DNA of 64,000 nucleotides from Oasisia sp. SBJ-2009. Taxonomy: Eukaryota; Annelida; Polychaeta; Sabellida; Siboglinidae. Below are positions 13,800 to 26,200 of the stretch, piece by piece. A program made the position numbers and the translations under genes. Within the stretch, counting starts at the first letter, position 1. The number at the start of each line of letters is the position of its first letter. Below the pieces are notes generated by a model that saw only the letters and a program-made list of their open reading frames with translations, did no database searches and was not told the DNA's origin. Location of the stretch: assembly GCA_964017155.1 (NCBI GenBank), contig OZ024867.1, forward strand, positions 10,924,116-10,988,115, written 5' to 3'.

Positions 13800-14335
13800 G
13801 ATCACCAGGCTACAGTGTCTGCAGTGACGGCGTCAGCAGCGAAAGCGTCAGCGGCGACAGCGTCAGCGGCGACAGCGTCAGCGGCGTCAGCAGCGATGGC
13901 ATCAGCGGCTTCAGCAGCGACCACATCAGCGGCGTCAGCGGGGACGGCATCAGCGGCGTCAGCAGCGACGACATCAGCGGCGTCAGCGGGGATGACATCA
14001 GCGGCGTCAGCGGGGACGGCATCAGCGGCGTCAGCAGCGACGGCATCAGCGGCGTCAGCGGCGTCAGCGGGGACGACATCAGCGGCGTCAGCGGGGACGG
14101 CATCAGCGGCGTCAGCAGCGACGACATCAGCGGCGTCAGCGGGGATGACATCTGCGGCGTCAGCGGGGACGGCATCAGCGGCGTCAGCAGCGACGGCATC
14201 AGCGGCGTCAGCGGGGATGACATCAGCGGCGGCAGCGGGGACGGCATCAGCGGCGTCAGCAGCGACGGCATCAGCGGCGTCAGCGGGGATGACATCAGCG
14301 GCGTCAGCAGCGACGGCATCAGCGGCAACAGTGTT
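13800..14335 (+). repeat. Coding minisatellite in the L2 ORF
   Basis: An in-frame array of short units of the type GCGTCAGCGGGGACGGCATC, with mixed 12-, 15- and 24-base periods, encodes repeats of Ala-Ala-Ser-Ala-Gly/Ala-Thr/Met. It separates the RGCRAG region from the endonuclease. The second L2-like element has an Ala/Thr-rich stretch in the same place but built from other codons. Confidence 0.85.
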
Positions 14336-17300
14336 AACCCATACTGCAATTCCTGTGAAAGTGACTCCAGGCAGAACCGCTCAGCCTGCACCGTCATTAC
14401 GCAACAACCTCGTTCAAACTGTCAACAGAAGCAACTTGATATATGTCAAATTGCTACAACACTGCACGACCAACTCCCTTAGAGCTGCTGTTCTGAACAC
14501 CCGGTCAGCGTGTGAGCTCGATAAGTGTCAACAAATCAAGGATTTAATAACTGAAAACCAGCTAGACATTTGCTCGCTTACGGAAACATGGTTTAAGCCA
14601 TCTCATATTGCCGTGAAGGCTGTGGTGCCCCCTGGATACACAATGAAACACATTCCTCGAGCCAACGCAAGAGGCGGAGGCGTTGCCATTATCTTCCGTG
14701 ACTCCATCTCTGTGACTGTTTCGAAGCACAACACTTACACCTCTATGGAATACCTCAACTGTTTATTCAAAGTTGGTCTCGAACTATTGCGAATCGTAAC
14801 GATATACAGACCTCCACCAAAAGCAAAGTCGCCAAACGTTCCAGTATTTCTGAAGGAGTTTGCTGATCTCCTCGAATACCTCACACTTACATCCGGCCAG
14901 CTGCTGCTGGTTGGAGACTTGAACTTTCACTTCGATAATCCCACCAGTGCACACACAAAGCCGATCATCGACCTTCTCACCGCAACAAACCACCAGCAAC
15001 ATGTTAACCTGGCAACTCACCAGAAAGGCCACATCCTCGATGTCTTTATAACGAGACGTGATGAACTGCCTATTGCTGATATCACCTGTGACGAATCGGT
15101 TAATTCTGACCACTCCGCCGTCATCTTTACTGTTCCAACTACACATACAGTACAGCCTAAGAGAATGATTACTGTGCGTAAGTTGAACAATGTCAACACT
15201 CAGCAAATCAGTCACGACATTGATTGCTCTGATCTGATTGCTCAATAAGCCTGCGCGTCAGCAGCAGAGGCTTTCTCCTGTTACAACAACACACTGCTGT
15301 CAATACTTGACCAGCATGCTCCTGCAAGAAAGTGCAAAGAACAATGTGCCATGGTACAGCGCGGATATAAAAGCTGCTAAAGCCAAACGGAAGCGGCTGG
15401 AACATCAATGCAGGAAAACACAACTAACTGTACACCGCGATATGTTTACATGTCAAAGAAATAAAGTGAACACCATGTGCGCTGAAGCAAAGAAGACCTA
15501 CTACAAAGAAAAGTTGTCGGACATCCGTAGTCATGCGCAATGCTACAACATCGCAAACAAGTTGCTGCATCGGCGCAAAACAATAACACTTCCGAACTAT
15601 GAATGTCCCGAATCACTCGCTAACAAGTTCGCAGACTATTTTGATGAGAAGATCCAGCGTATTCGCACCACTCTACAAACGCCACACTCCTGTGCTATCG
15701 ACTGTACTGTGTGCACAAATCGCCCTGACACTGACTGCTAGCTGTCAAGCTTCGTGACAATCACACGAGCGGAAATCACACAACTATTAAGTAAGTCACC
15801 ATCCAAGACATGCAAACTTGATCCGATGCCTACACATTTCGTAAAACAGTGTCACGACGTCATGGCAGTACCAATTACGAACATTATCAACAAGTGTTTG
15901 ATAGACGGAATTCCCGATGAGATGAAAGCTGCCATCATCACACCCATTTTGAAAAAGGCATGTCTTGACAGTGAAACGTTGAAAAGCTATCGACCTATAT
16001 CGAACATGTCCTTTCTGTCAAAGTTACTGGAGAGAGTTGTGGCAGACCGGTTGATTGCACACATGCGTGACAATGATCTCTACATGCCGTTACAATCAGC
16101 ATACCGGCAAAACTGCAGTACCGAAACAGCACTACTACACGTGCATGACAGCGTAATCCGGTTCATCGACGAACGCAAAGGTGTGATTCTGTTGCTAATC
16201 GATCTGAGCGCAGCATTCGATACGATTGATCACGACATTCTTCTAAACACATTGAATAACACCATCGGCGTCAAGGATCGTTGCTTGTCATGGTTCGCTG
16301 CCTACTTACAACACAGACAATACACGGTGTTGATTGCCGGCGAGCAGTCAAGACCACACAAGCTGACATGTGGTGTCCCGCAAGGGTCAGTCAGACCACT
16401 ATTGTTCACGATTTATATGACCCCTCTTGCGTCACTACTCAAACTTCATGGCATGACTTACCACCTATACGCCGACGACACCCAACTTTTTCAAGAATTC
16501 AGCCTAAGCGACAACACTTCACCCGAGATTGCCGTCAGGAAAATGGAACGCTGTGTCACCAATATCCGTCAGTGGATGAAGACCAACATGCTGAAGCTGA
16601 ACGACGACAAAATAGAGATCCTCATCATCCGTCCGAAATCTGCAAACCAACACCTCCTTCCCGAAAGTGTAAGAATCGGTAACACAGACGTGACACCCAA
16701 CACGCATGCCAGAATTTGGGAGTGACATTCGATTGCAATATGTCCCTTGAGCGACATGTAACAAACATTTCTAGAACAGCATACTACCATCTCCACAGCA
16801 TCGGACGCATTCGTCGTTATTTAGAACAAGGACACACAAAACAGCTAGTGCATGCCCTTGTCATATCACGAATTGACTGTTGCAACAGTCTCCTGAATGG
16901 ACTGTCAGTGGCGGTAGTTGAAAAACTACAGCGCGTCCAAAATGCTTGTGCTCGTGTTATACTAATTCGACCAAAACGAGACCACGTCACGCCCATGCTC
17001 TTGGAGCTGCACTGGCTTCCTGTTAAGTGTCGCATCACATTCAAGACCCTACTTCTCACCTTTAAATGCCTCCATGGTCTTGCACCTACATACTTACCAG
17101 CACTTCTCTCTCCCTATTGCCCGACACGCAGTCTGCGGTCTTCTGACCAGTTACTACTTAATCAGCCCACTTCCCGAACTAAACTTGGCGAACGATCCTT
17201 CTCTTGTGCAGCTCCAAGGGCATGGAACCAACTACCCATTGCTGTGCGACAATGTACCACTGTGAATCATTTCAAAGTAGCACTCAAGACGCATCTGTTT

Positions 17301-17566
17301 ACAGCTTACTATTTTGACAGTCTGTGATCACAGTTAATCAGTCAACGATTCATACATTTAATTTAATTAACTTATTCATTTAATTAGCATATATTTATAC
17401 TATTTTATTTTATTTACTATTTACAACATATTTATTCTATTTTACTTATTTATTCATTTTTAATATAGTGTGTAGTTGTGTGCCAATTTAAGTCTGTATT
17501 TTAAAGAACATATTTGTTTTATTAGTATATATATCCTATAATGTATTAACGTTTTAGTATTATTAT

Positions 17567-17620
<54 letters not shown>

Positions 17621-17675
17621 TATTATGTTATTAGTATGTATTTTTAGTATCATTATTTTAGGAATAATCATTGTA

Positions 17676-17743
17676 AAGCGCCCCAGAACAATTATTTGGA
17701 TGGGGCGCTATATAAGAAATAAACTATTATTATTATTATTATT
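17676..17743 (+). other. L2-like LINE 3' recognition end
   Basis: GCGCCCCA pairs with TGGGGCGC across a 16-base loop, followed by TATATAAGAAATAAA and an ATT repeat tail. The GCGCTATATAA block recurs at the ends of the second L2-like element and a SINE, suggesting a shared reverse-transcriptase recognition structure. Confidence 0.7.
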
Positions 17744-18119
17744 AGTGTAAACGAAATAAGTTAGTTTTTAGTTGTTTTCTATATCGGGAGTTTACCCTAA
17801 ACGGCTTTAAAAATGACGGTCGTGACTGCCAGAGAAGGTCAAAAGTAACACTTTTAATATAGTTGCAAAAAAAACCTACGTTTTCGTTATCAGTTTGATA
17901 ATTACTAATGCCAAAACCAACTTATTGATCTCAACTAGGTACAAGATTTACAAATTAATCCCGTTAATACATTGATACACACATACATACACGTATTGTT
18001 TTATGTCAACATAGTGTTTGCCTATAGGGTATGCCGATAATTATATACAAACATGTGTACTTCTACTAATTATTGTTGTACAAAGCAACACAAACACAAT
18101 AAGTACACATGTCGAACGT

Positions 18120-18530
18120 CGTACACGACCTACTTCAGACCTGCCCACTACTCGTCAGGTGTTGAGCTTTCCTTCTCGTCCATATATTGCTCACACCTCT
18201 TCCGTTGGCTGACGGTCGGCTTATTTGTCCCTTGCCTGTTGTGTGGTGTTGTCGTATTCAAAAAGTCACGTTTGACTTCAGCATCTGGTAACCGGTCCAG
18301 CAGTTAGCTCCACGCATGGCTCGGGTACTGTGGATGTCCATCTTATCCTGACATCTCTTGATGATGCAGTCGATCAGATGCCAGTATCTTGAACGAGGAA
18401 GCATCCACGGGGTCTAGCTTTCATCCTTCTCTTGAACATGGTTTTTGTCACTATCAGATGGAACCCAGGACAGAGCCAAAAGAAGCTCGCTATTGGAGTT
18501 GCATTTCGCAATCCCTAATCAATATATACT
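18120..18530 (-). pseudogene. RTE-like LINE endonuclease fragment
   Basis: The minus strand reads, with stops, a stretch ending PWMLPRSRYWHLIDCIIKRC, followed by DKMDIHSTRAMRGANCWT, the C-terminal part of the endonuclease in RTE-type elements (often annotated as craniofacial development protein 2-like). A related + strand fragment lies at 63626-64000. Confidence 0.7.
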
Positions 18531-18614
18531 CTTGCTTATTTACCTATTCCTTGTTCAGGATCATAAGTTAAAGTTCAACAACAATAACATTGAGACGCAG
18601 TAAATGTTAGCGTG

Positions 18615-18890
18615 GGCCTGTGGATAGTGTGACGTCACTGAAACGTCAGCGGCCCGAATTCTTGATTACCAGAATGTTCTGTCCTGCGCATCCTCCGGGG
18701 TGATCCGCAGTGCCTGCATATCCCTTCGGACGCCATCCATCCATCCACCCATCCATCCATCCATCCATCCATCCATCCATCCATCCATCCATCCAACCAT
18801 CCATCCATCCATCCATCCTTCCATCCATCCATCCATCCATCCATCTCCCTCTTGGTCTCCCCTTGGCCTTTTTCCTGGCACTTTCATGTC
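18615..18890 (-). pseudogene. LINE ORF2 C-terminus with an internal (GGAT)n array
   Basis: The minus strand reads KVPGKRPRG, then a long W-M-D-G repeat, then [20 protein letters not shown], the usual end of RTE/CR1-type LINE proteins where a short R-W-M-D-G-V stretch is expected. The tetranucleotide CATC array (about 18733-18845 on +) therefore arose by expansion inside that codon run. Confidence 0.65.
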
Positions 18891-18894
18891 AACG

Positions 18895-19053
18895 TCATTG
18901 AACCTGTTTACTTGAATTATTAGATATTAAACCAATTCAAACATATTATGAACAGGATGAATGTTAGATGGAGGTATTTGATAAAATAAAATGAAATATA
19001 TGTATATAAATGTCTTATTTTTTCAACTTTCTGACATGTTTCTGGGCGTGTAC

Positions 19054-19113
<60 letters not shown>

Positions 19114-19485
19114 TGTGTACGTATGTACGTACGAACGTACGTACGTTAATGTTGATATACATACACATGTACAGTTTTGAACATACTAAAGAGCACGTAC
19201 ATATCTTTTGACTTTGACATGATATATGCATAAGTAGTTTTGTTCCGGTAATCCATTGTTTTGATATACAACAGATAGATCGACATTACAAGCCTTATAT
19301 ATTGGAAATATTGCAGATAGTGTCCCATGTTATGTAAATTCCGTTCATATATTTCGCATATCACAACAAAATGTTCGTTTCAAAACAACGTGACTATACT
19401 TAGCTTATCATATATTATATATTATACATGGTTTCTTCTGTCCTCGTCTAAGACCTCTTCTGTGATCGCGCCACGCTTTTTTCAG
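18895..19485. other. Intron D to tiny exon 1, conserved in both arms
   Basis: This stretch is alignable with the minus strand of 41360-42030, including GGATGAATGTTAGATGGAGG, TACATGTTTCTGGGCGTGTAC at about 19033-19053 and the block before the tiny exon. An (AT)n array at 19058-19110 is shared. Confidence 0.75.
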
Positions 19486-19545
19486 CGCTCATGAGGACCA
19501 AACAATGGGAGGCCAGGTACAACTATGATATTGTGCGTCGTTATG
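19486..19545 (+). CDS. Tiny exon 1 (+ copy, 60 bp)
   Basis: Acceptor CTTTTTTCAG and donor GTAAGT bound 60 bases, phase 1 at both ends, encoding 20 mostly basic and aromatic residues with no cysteine. The intron start GTAAGTTCGATGTTATT is nearly identical after the 24-bp minus-strand counterpart at 41336-41359. The peptides share no clear similarity and differ in length. The function is unknown. Confidence 0.65.
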
Positions 19546-19581
19546 GTAAGTTCGATGTTATTCTATGCCTATACATGTATG

Positions 19582-19582
<1 letters not shown>

Positions 19583-19657
<75 letters not shown>

Positions 19658-19825
19658 ATATATACATATGAAACTATATATATATTCATATATATGTACA
19701 TATATATTGCGTAGTGTAACTGTCGTAATATATTTAGTAGAAGCTCCTGTAAGCAGTAAGGAAGATATACTATACATACGTTTTAAACATAATGATACTT
19801 GTACTCGGTGGATGACTGTGCTGAT

Positions 19826-19900
<75 letters not shown>

Positions 19901-20000
19901 TATACGTATATATACACGTATATATATATATATATACGTATATATATACGTATTATATATACGTGTACATATACACACACATACAAATATACAAGTATAC

Positions 20001-20043
<43 letters not shown>
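19583..20043. repeat. (AT)n and (AC)n(AT)n arrays in the intron between tiny exons
   Basis: Two AT arrays (19583-19665 and about 19845-20043, the second with TATACGTATA interruptions and an AC head) surround about 170 bases of unique sequence. The other arm has an AT array at the same intron position (41171-41305). Confidence 0.9.
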
Positions 20044-20047
<4 letters not shown>

Positions 20048-20314
20048 CTTGTTAAACAAAATTATTATAATGCGAATTATAAGCATTCCCATTGGCACAT
20101 TCGAATAGCAAATGTTGGATCGAATGTGTATAAAATGCCGGCATATTGGAAACAGAATAGTATTCTCCTTGCAATGCCTGACCAATTTGGTTCAATGATT
20201 CCCTGAATCAATCATCCCATTTCTTTTTCACGGAAGGTACTAGCTTCCCGTTATTTTTTGGGTAATGTTTAACCAGCAGTCATCATTGAATCATCAAAAA
20301 CAAGCCACACAGCA

Positions 20315-20990
20315 CAGGCAGGAATTACCACACATGGAAATAAAAAAGACTACACTCTCAAATGGCATCTACTACCCACTGGGATAACGTCCGTACAAAT
20401 CACTTTTGAATAAAACAAATATTGTTCAGGATACATAATCCCAGTGGAAAGATAACGTAACTTATTGACATGTCTTACGTGATGTGAAACACGGATGTTT
20501 TATTTATCAGGCCTCATCTCTTCTTCCAAATATGTACCTACGCGCCGTAGTGCCTATTCTCTAACTGTTTGCTGATACACATATTTATATCCTGATAAAC
20601 TATACGTACAGGCAGGAATGATCATACTTGGAAATACAACAGGCTAAGCTCACAAATGACTGTCGTATGACCTGAGGGATTGTACAGTCCTTTAGTCCTT
20701 TGACACATTTTATGACCACCATTTATGTTCGTACGTGGACATAAAACAGGCTACTCTCTCAAATGGCAACTATCCACTGGGCTAGTGTGTGTACACGTCA
20801 CTTTTGAACAAACAAGTATGGTTCAGGATACACAATTCAGTGGAAAGGTAACACAGCCTATTGCCATGTCCTGCAAGACATGAAAACACACACATTTTAT
20901 TTATCAGTCTGTCTGAAATACATCGCTTGTTATTCTGATGCCTCATGTCTTCTTCCACGTGTGCAGTGACGCGCCGTATATACTTAGTTC
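20315..20990 (+). repeat. Local direct repeat, two long copies and a partial third
   Basis: A unit of about 260 bases at 20315-20580 recurs at 20725-20990, with TCTCAAATGGCA, CACTTTTGAA, GTTCAGGATACA, CAGTGGAAAG and TTTTATTTATCAG in the same order. A partial copy starts at about 20610. The minus-strand arm lacks this expansion, so its intron is only about 340 bp long. Confidence 0.75.
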
Positions 20991-21213
20991 CTATTCTATG
21001 AAGACTTCCACATCCTTCCCGACAAACCATATTCTCCTAATCCCTCTTTATATAACACAGTTCAAAGGACATGCAAACCAATTTGACATTACGTTGATAT
21101 GTTCACACTATCAGTGTTATTGTTTAATACACATTGTCCGTCTGTAATTTCGTATCATGAGCATGTATCATCTTGTTAGTGTTGCAATCTTCTGTTAACA
21201 TATCTTCTTTCAG

Positions 21214-21240
21214 GGGTAAATAGGAACTATAAGAAGGCTG
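21214..21240 (+). CDS. Tiny exon 2 (+ copy, 27 bp)
   Basis: Acceptor TCTTCTTTCAG and donor GTAAGTCGTC bound 27 bases, phase 1 at both ends, encoding nine residues with several Lys/Arg. The counterpart on the minus strand is 40970-41002 (33 bp). Flanking intron sequence is about nine-tenths identical between the copies, but the exons themselves cannot be aligned. I found no terminal exon with a stop codon. Confidence 0.62.
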
Positions 21241-21369
21241 GTAAGTCGTCTCATTTAATTTGTATATCAAAGCACAAAAGACATGCACTATCATTTCACA
21301 TTGCTACCGGATTCGGTTAAATCCATAACAGTACAAAACGGTGTGATATATCTGTCCTAATCCTATCAT

Positions 21370-21858
<489 letters not shown>

Positions 21859-24800
21859 ATAATAATAATAATAGCTTTATTGTATCATAATGTCATGTAC
21901 ATACAGGAAAGTAATACAGTAAATTAATAATTTCATGTCAAAGTACATGTTACAATGTAACAATTGGATTTAAGCAACAATGCTTATTTTCCTTATTCAT
22001 GTATTTTAACAATTACGCAACAATTAATAATTCGTGAACATAAACACAAACACCTATACAGTAGCATCATAATAGTGCAATTAGTTAACTAAAATGGTGA
22101 AATAGTGAATTACAAGTGTACCACAAAATTAAATACGTCGATGTACGTGCGTGACAAGTAAAATTGCATTTAAATAATTGTTTAATATAATTATAGAAAA
22201 ACAATGTATAATAACAGTACATTCAGAACAGAAGCAACATATTACTGATTTTCCATAAGCAGATATTTGACACTTTTTTGAAAGATCTGTAAAGTGGCAG
22301 AATATTGTAGAAAGTTGTCTAAGATAAAGGTGTTCTATATTTTTGGTCCGACATAGGCCAAAGATAATTGTCTGCACTTTGTTCTGCAGAACGGTATTTT
22401 ATATGCGAATTTTTGCCTTGTGCAATATTTATGTGTCATTGGTGACAATACAAATACGTAATTAAATAAGGTAGGTAACATAGCCTTATTATGCTTGAAC
22501 ATTAATATGCAGCACATATATTTGTTTATCTGATAGATATTCATTATCTGCAATGTTGAAAATAAAGGCTCTGTGTGGTCAAAAAATCCTACATGATTAA
22601 TTATGCGCACAATTGTTTTTTGCAATATATATGTTTTATCTAGATATACATTCGGGGCCCTTCCCCAAATAGTATTACAGTAAGTTAGATACGGGTAGAT
22701 AAGCATATAATATAGATTTAGCAATAATCTTTTTTCTAGTTTGTTCTTCACCTTTTTCATAATGCCAATAGTCTTAGATATTTTACTACATATATATTTA
22801 ATGTGAGCACTCCAGTTCAATGGGTTATTTATAATTAAACCCACATTTTTTATCTTGTTTACAGTTTCAATGTTTATGTCGTCTATATAAATGTCTTTTG
22901 CTCTCTCTCTTATACTTTTCGTATTACTGAAGGTCATTGTATGAGTTTTTTTTTATATTTAGAGACAGTTTATTGATTTTGAGCCATATGGACAGTCTTT
23001 TTATCTCAGAGTTCATAGCAATTTCCATTTGATGTATATTATTACCTTGTATAAAGATACTTGTGTCATCAGCAAACATAATTGTAAGCATTTTATCAAA
23101 TAAAGTAGTTAGATCATTTATATAAATAAGAAAGAGTAAAGGTCCCAAAATTGAACCTCGTGGAACTCCACATGTTATGTTGCTAAGGGTGGATGTTGTT
23201 CCTTTTACTTTTACTCGTTGTTGTCTATTACTTAAGTAATTTTGTATCCACTGAAGTATGTTTCCTCTAATTCCATAATGAGCTCATTTTCCCAATAAAA
23301 TTATATGATTAACAGTATCAAACGCTTTCGCAAAATCAAGAAATACACCAATTATATGTTCTTTGTTATCAGTTGCCTTATACATATTATCAATTAGCAC
23401 TGAAATAGCCATTTCAGTGGAATAACCTTTCCTAAATCCAAATTGGAGATTAGACAAGATTTTATGTTCAGTTATATAATTCGTTAATCTAGTATACATT
23501 AATCTTTCAAAAACTTTTGAAAAGACAGGCAAAATAGAAATCGGCCTGTAGTTGCCAATTAATGTAGTATCACCAGCTTTAAAAATTGGAATTACTTCAG
23601 CTATTTTTAGTTGATCTGGAACACATCCTTGATCAAATGATAAATTTACAATGTAACATAGTGGGTCAAGTAAGTTAGAGAAGACCTGCTTAAGAATGAA
23701 AGGTGTTATTCCATCCCATCCAGGACTAGAATTTTTTAGTTATTAATGATTCCTCTTATCTCATCTGGTGTGGCTGGCAATAGAAACATTTTTCTTTTTC
23801 TATACACTCCTTTAAGATATTGATTAGGACTCCCTTGTACAAATGGTATCTCCTCAGCCAACTGTGGACCTATATTCGTAAAATATTCATTAAATGTATC
23901 TGCCATGTGTTGCTTGTTTTTTATTAATTTATCTTCAATTAGTAACTGGTCTATAGTTGTAACTACTTCTTTCTTTCCAATAATACCCTTTAATGTTTTC
24001 CATGTGTTTTTTAAGTTACCCTTATGCTTATGAAGCTCGTACTGGTAGTATGCTTTTTCTGCTACGTTGATTAGGTAATTTAGTTTATTTCTATATCGTT
24101 TGTAATTAATGTCATTGTATACCGTTGGTTTATTTAAGTAATACTTATACAATTTGTTTTTGGTTTTAATGGAATGTCTAAATCCCATAGTAATCCATGG
24201 TTTATGCTTTTTGTCCTGATATTTTTTTTAATAAGTGGAAATGATTTATTGTATACAAATAAAATGTCATTAAGGAACTTAGAATAACTTTCTTGGGGAT
24301 TTATGGAGGCATACATTTCATCCCATGTTATCTGATCAATACTTTCTTTGAATATAGTAGTAGCTTGTTCATTATATATTCTAGTCTCTATTTCTGTGTC
24401 TACCTTCGTGTCATTAATTTGTTTAGTAAGTAAAAATATTGGTAAGTGGTCGGAAATATCTGTATAAATAATTCCATGTTACTGATAATTTGTACCAAGT
24501 ATATCATTGCTATATATATTGTCTATTACTGTAGCCGTAGTGGTCGTTATTCTAGTAGGTTTATTGATAAGGGGTATAAACGAATGTTGAAACATTGCAT
24601 CTATGTAGTCTTGTGTTTCTGTGTGGCTACCGTAATTGGTTAAATTGATGTTGAAATCGCCCATTATATAACACTGCTTATTTTCAACCTTAAGGTAATC
24701 TATGATATTCATAACATGCTCAGTGAATGTGGTAATATTTGTGCTAGGTGGCCGATAGACAATACCAACAATTATCTTCTTATTTTGTGTCATAGTCCTA

Positions 24801-25661
24801 GTGTTCACTTCAATAAACACATTCCAGATATTCAGTAATGATACTTATTTATGATAATACAGTATACTCAAGTGAACTATGGACACATAATGATACACCA
24901 CATCCTTTCTTAGAAGGCCTAGTAACATGAATACTTGTATATTCCGGTATTTCATACAAGTCAACATTATCGCTGTGTAACCAGGTTTCGCTTAAACCAA
25001 TAATTGTGAATTGTTTATCCATCAGCGATAAGAAATCACACAGTTTGCCAATATTCTTCGGTAAGCTTCTAATGTTTAAATGCATTTCGTTCTCACTGAA
25101 ATTATTTCTTTTTATAATTTCATTAATGTCATCATCAAGATAATATTTAGTATTTGAAAAGTTAAATAAATTACAGTCTGGGTCTATGTTCCGCATCGCA
25201 GCATTACAATGTTTGTAATTACGTACATCGCCTGCATATGTCATGGTCGTTTCAAGTAACTGGCTCATGATACTTACATGTTTCATATACATACAAGCGA
25301 ATACGGTACACAATGATGCTCATACAATTCCACATCACATTGCCAAGTGGTTTAATAACATATAATGATGTACTGTAGTTGTTAAGTTTAGGTGATTTTG
25401 CTAGAAAAATCAAACTAATAATAACAAAATAAACAATAAAATAATTCACGAACCATGTTTAGAAAATGAAGGTGCCAATGGGTAAGGCACTGGTGTAGTC
25501 CCTATCAACACAGCTCTGAATCTTAGCCAACTGATTTATAGTTCATTCAGGTCTTCCTCACAAATGATTGTTTTAATTCTGCCGTTCAAGTCCTGGGTGA
25601 CGATTCTCCCATCATAGGACCAGCAGTCCTGAAGCTGGTGTTTTCGCTTTTTTCCCTGCAT
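21859..25661 (-). mobile_element. Jockey/CR1-type LINE, 5'-truncated and decayed, inserted in the Penelope-like element
   Basis: Minus-strand pieces in order are: the end of an ORF1-like protein (CWSYDGRIVTQDLNGRIKTI), an endonuclease (HLNIRSLPKNIGKL, LSETWL, VYRPPS, IMGDFNINL), a linker, and a reverse transcriptase (PVFSKVFERLMYTRL, FGFRKGYST, LDFAKAFDTVNH, MFADDTSIF). A C-terminal region (LIINNPLNWSAHI, FCRTKCRQLSLAYVGPKI) follows. Several frameshifts and stops separate them. The 3' end is an AAT/ATT repeat at 21859-21873. The junctions are sharp because the uninterrupted Penelope sequence exists in the other arm; no clear target duplication is visible. Confidence 0.85.
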
Positions 25662-26200
25662 CGCAAACAACACCAAAAACATCACACGTCACACGATGTG
25701 CCAGCACCAGACACTATCCGAATTGTGAAAAGGAAACTACAGAACACACAACACAGAGACGGCGAACAACACTCAGTGTTGACAAAACTACAGGGCAGTT
25801 GACTTTCTGCCTACAACCCTCCTAGTTTGTTATACGAGGACCATCTCTACCAACATAAACACGGAGCAGCCATGGGTTCCTCAGACGTCTACACGGAAAC
25901 ATTCGAAAGACAAAACCATCGACACTATCCCCAACTCCCTTTAGTTTCGTGCAGATATTTCGATGACACATTTGTACTGATACACGCATAATATGTGGAA
26001 GGGGTCACTGCACACCTCAAACATAACATTTACTATTGGACCAGAACGAGATGGTCCACACCCATTTCTTGACACCTGCGTACAGGTGAATTATGAAGTT
26101 AGCACGCAGGTCAATGTCTACAGTAAACACACACACATATAACATTTATGACTGTCCACTCTAATCCTCATCTGGAACACAAAAGATCATTCGTCAGAAC
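25662..26200 (+). pseudogene. Penelope-like element, right part
   Basis: Continues the RT interrupted at 21858: a block with LYQHKHGAAMGSS, then CRYFDDTFVLIHA (the catalytic motif as FDD in place of the usual VDD), and further on the region ending LEHKRSFVRT. Frameshifts and stops are frequent. The minus-strand homologue keeps YVDDT. Confidence 0.75.

Larger units (their letters stand above)
13449..17743 (+). mobile_element. L2/CR1-like LINE 1, nearly full ORF but inactivated
   Basis: The element encodes an N-terminal region with an RGCRAG motif (about residue 77), an Ala/Ser/Thr-rich spacer, an endonuclease domain (SLTETW, IYRPPP, VGDLNFHFD, NSDHSAV) and a reverse transcriptase (DLSAAFDTIDH, CGVPQGSV, YADDTQLF). 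A C-terminal region follows, with DHVTPMLLELHWLPVK and CAAPRAWNQLP. Two frameshifts (about 15240 and 16715) and an in-frame TAG at 15739 break it. The RT also lacks a codon after GVPQGSV, where families normally read LGPL. The 3' end has a GCGCCCCA/TGGGGCGC hairpin, GCGCTATATAA and (ATT)n. It lies in the intron between exon D and the first tiny exon. It is absent from the other arm, so it inserted after the inverted duplication. Confidence 0.88.

Noticed and set aside
13810..14397. Minus-strand 195-codon frame with Pro-Leu-Thr repeats
   Set aside because: Shadow of the coding minisatellite of the L2-like ORF on the + strand.
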